From Temnothorax longispinosus (lineage: Eukaryota > Arthropoda > Insecta > Hymenoptera > Formicidae): DNA of 64,000 nucleotides. The position numbers were made by a program, and so were the translations under genes. Positions 61,601 through 64,000 of this stretch are shown piece after piece. The notes under the pieces are model-generated. The model did not search any database. It was not told the DNA's origin and saw only the letters and a program-made list of their open reading frames with translations. Each line of letters opens with the position of its first letter. The stretch's first letter is position 1. The DNA lies in assembly GCF_030848805.1 (NCBI RefSeq), contig NC_092366.1, positions 20,026,181 through 20,090,180 of the forward strand, in the 5' to 3' direction.

Positions 61601-62375
61601 CAAGCGATTTCTATTTCTGACAAATATATTCTTTAAAAATACATTTGTAAATTAAATATTTTTTTCTTATAAATTATGTTGAATTTGATAACGCGCGTTA
61701 GTCGAGATAAATTAACTTCACACGTTATACGAAGGAAATAGAAAAACGAAACTTACGTCTTTTCCCATATTTTTCGATTTTGAGTTAAAAGTGCAGGCTT
61801 ATTTTGCATCCTACTGTGCATCATTTCCAAGCCAAAATGTGTAGCAAAATTAACATTTAACATTTTTATTCTAAACTTGAAACAAAAGGAAATTCAGGTT
61901 ATTTATCCAAATATGTGTGCATGCAAGAGGTCTCTCCAATTGTGTCACAAATCTTGAAAAGCGGAAAGGGTGAGAATTTTGCTTTCTGCGTTTGTTAGGT
62001 AGGTATCGATTTATCGGTCCGTGCAGGACACAAGAATCGTTCGATTCTTGCAAACTCGGAGATGCAGCGGTAGATGTGCTGTGGTATCAAACAATAGGCG
62101 AGGGCCACTTGATTATTCACCTATTGGCTTCTTCCAGTTTAGCTAATAGAGCCAGCTCGTCAGTGGGTATTTCCTGCGAGGGCGTTATTCGCTGCTCGCA
62201 AAGGGTGTCTGACGGCGGACTTGGAAGTATCTTGCCGGTCTGCGTGACGTTACGGGTGGATTGGTGGATGCTGGAGGTGCATAAACACAGCACGCTCATC
62301 ACCTGCGGTCCATATCGTGACAATCCCAACTGGCCGGCAGGCGCGTTCACGCTGTCCCAGGCGGCGTTCTGGCTT
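55633..62375 (-). CDS. Evi5: Evi5-like TBC-domain Rab GTPase-activating protein (5' end uncertain)
   Basis: RabGAP of the EVI5 family, linked to Rab11 traffic and cytokinesis. Minus-strand exons: about 62375-62121, 61405-61142, 60962-60698, 60520-60158, 59977-59300, 59204-58722, 58647-58549, 55794-55633; GT-AG borders, phases agree. From the first ATG in frame (62299-62297) it is about 830 residues. Family signatures: LLAKLEEANR, TWTLWGHIV, then the TBC domain with IRRDIAR (Arg187 finger) and YCQG (residues 222-225), and MYASSWFLT. From about residue 370 a long coiled coil runs to near the C-terminus with LRAENRLLRQR, ESAELADRLVRGQVSRAEEE and LQEELIAVKLREAEA, all typical of EVI5. The last exon (RSFSVDTESELDERDLRICL) resembles the Drosophila C-terminus. 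The first exon also has an acceptor-like TTTCAG before 62375, so more 5' sequence may lie upstream. Confidence 0.93.
55795..58548 (-). other. Last large intron of Evi5
   Basis: AT-rich intron between exons ending at 58549 and starting at 55794. Apart from the candidate alternative exon near 57000 I see nothing coding. Confidence 0.6.
56971..57024 (-). CDS. Possible alternative terminal exon of Evi5
   Basis: On the minus strand a good acceptor (CTCTCCTCAG) precedes 57024. In phase with the upstream exon the frame reads PITSPETEPWRWLE and then stops at TAA (56973-56971). The same spot is also a donor (GA|GTAAGT), which would give a 50-base cassette that shifts frame and stops soon after in the last exon. 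Either use would replace the usual C-terminus. No transcript evidence is available. Confidence 0.4.
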   Translation of the reverse strand, partial: FPTPITSPETEPWRWLE

Positions 62376-64000
62376 CTGAAACGAAACGGATTGAATTAAT
62401 GCGAGTAACCAATTAACGCAATACGATCCGGGCCTTTCAGCGGTCTACCGCAGTGATCTGTTTAAGTGGTATACACTTGAGCGTGTGCCTACACTTGTAA
62501 TTTGTAATTGTGCGTTATAAACGCGAGTCGCTTACGCTCGATCGAAATCCATTAATTAAAACGGACACAATTGCGCTTAACCAATCGATGATTTCAGTTT
62601 AACCGGTAATAACGATTATGACGAAATCAGTTTGTTAATTGTTAATGTTTCTCGATGTTCTTCATTCAAAATTAATGGGATTATTTTAAGTGGCGCCTTT
62701 CTTTACTTAACTTTAGTTCAGAATTCTGGTCATTAAAGTCACACGTCTAATACATAAAAGGAGAATAATATATATTTCTTTAATAATCAGGCGCAATGCT
62801 CATTTTACCTTTTCGCGGTTTTATTTCTCCTCCAACGAGCTGCCGCAGGGGCCAAAAAGCCACGAAGAACCATCGAGGCAGTTTTTCTTTAATTCTGCAC
62901 GTTCGCGATTTTAGCGTTCGCAGAAAGCGTTCTTGCTTTCTTGTTTCTACCGTTTTTATCTTCACATCGTCGCGTGATTTTACACGCAACAATTGTCGAC
63001 ACCCTTTTCTGCAAACCATTCATTTTTAGACGATCGATTTTACAGAACGTCTTCTGCAAATCGATAAGAGACCCATTCTCGCATATCAAGATTAAAATTT
63101 AGATTATTAAGATTCAGAATTATATTTCTCAATCACTCTATTAATTTTTTAAAGTGTTTAAATAAATGATATTTGCATCTATCACAAGCAAAAGATAAAA
63201 AACAAATAATGCCATCTTTTTAGAATGAAATTTTCAAAAAGAATAGAAGAAGAACACGATGAGATAAATAATTGCTTTGAGATCTGCTAGGACTTTAATA
63301 TATTAATTATTTTTCTTTTAGATATATCTCATCAAAATTCTCTGATGAGAAGAAAATTATGGACTTTAATATAATAATTATTTTTCTTTTAGATATATCT
63401 CATCAAAATCCTCTGGTGCTATCAATTTGTTAATTATACGAAAAGAGAAAGACTTTTCGATTCCTAGTTTGCTGCGTAAAATTTTTGAGACATTTTTTGA
63501 TAAGTGAAGACTCAAAGAGAAAAATTATTCTGAGGTGTTTTAGGTATTTTAATATTTTATAACGTAGACTATCCTTCTGTAGGCGACACAGCACTCTTGT
63601 GAAACGCCCCGTATGAACGCCATGCTCGGTGAAGCAACGCGAGGCAACTCGACACGAAGGAGATCAAGAAGGAAGCAATTAGTGCGTGTGAACGAATTAG
63701 CGGGCGAAAGAGCAGGTGAATCCGAGCTAGCTATTACGACTATGTATTATGTACTGTATGCAGGAGTAGCAAAACGGGAAGCAAACGGAATACGACGGGA
63801 TACCGTTTTTCGAGCCGGGTCTCTCGTGTCTCTGAAGAGACAAGGATTAATTTTAGAATTGAATTACTTCATTTGCTTAGCGCGACTTTAAAATTATTTG
63901 TATTAATTTTCTATTCGTATTGTAAAATTTGTGTAAATAAGTATTTTCTTAAAAAATATTAAGAATCGAAAGCTCAAAGCATCTTCAAAGTTCGTTAAAA
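62376..64000. other. Region upstream of the first recognised Evi5 exon
   Basis: Probably an Evi5 intron or promoter. No coding exon could be recognised; a start-codon exon may lie here or beyond the window edge. It holds a short direct duplication at 63290-63414. Confidence 0.4.
63290..63414. repeat. Direct duplication, 54-base unit
   Basis: 63290-63343 and 63361-63414 match at all but about three positions, starting GGACTTTAATATA. The copies are offset by 71 bases. Confidence 0.8.

Overview
The window is a piece of an insect nuclear genome, most likely a hymenopteran and plausibly an ant. All recognisable genes are intron-containing eukaryotic genes with GT-AG junctions. The proteins resemble insect orthologues, especially Failed axon connections and Evi5. 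The DNA alternates AT-rich stretches with very CpG-rich stretches and is full of microsatellites and short fold-back transposons. The species assignment is inference; no marker gene settles it.

Layout. (1) 2655-4908, plus strand: amidophosphoribosyltransferase (Prat/PPAT), seven coding exons. (2) 5535-6294, minus: a TFIIIC subunit 6 (GTF3C6-like) gene, convergent with Prat and separated from it by a compact tail-to-tail spacer. (3) 8041-8713, plus: Sec61 beta, whose first coding exon carries only the ATG. A tRNA-derived SINE with a 16-bp target duplication sits at its 3' end. (4) 12612-15328, plus: a five-exon DUF1295 / steroid 5-alpha-reductase-like membrane enzyme; a palindromic TTAA-flanked MITE lies in its first intron. 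(5) 19449-46017, minus: failed axon connections (fax), four coding exons with a first intron of about 24 kb that fills most of the window. (6) 55633 to about 62375, minus: Evi5, a TBC-domain RabGAP with a long coiled coil; its 5' end is probably not complete here.

The genes do not form a pathway. Prat feeds purine synthesis, GTF3C6 serves RNA polymerase III transcription, Sec61 beta is part of the ER translocon, the DUF1295 protein is a probable membrane reductase, Fax is a neuronal GST-fold protein, and Evi5 controls membrane traffic and cytokinesis. No operon-like logic is seen.

The most unusual content is non-coding. There are at least four fold-back elements: about 2360-2564, 13131-13348, 35714-35855 and 43337-43789. 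A SINE lies at 9100-9324, a miRNA-like hairpin at 43856-43928, and a 171-bp tandem array at about 24150-24840 that keeps a reading frame open. I found no convincing undescribed gene system. Exon boundaries come from reading frames, splice consensus and family resemblance; transcript ends are not known.
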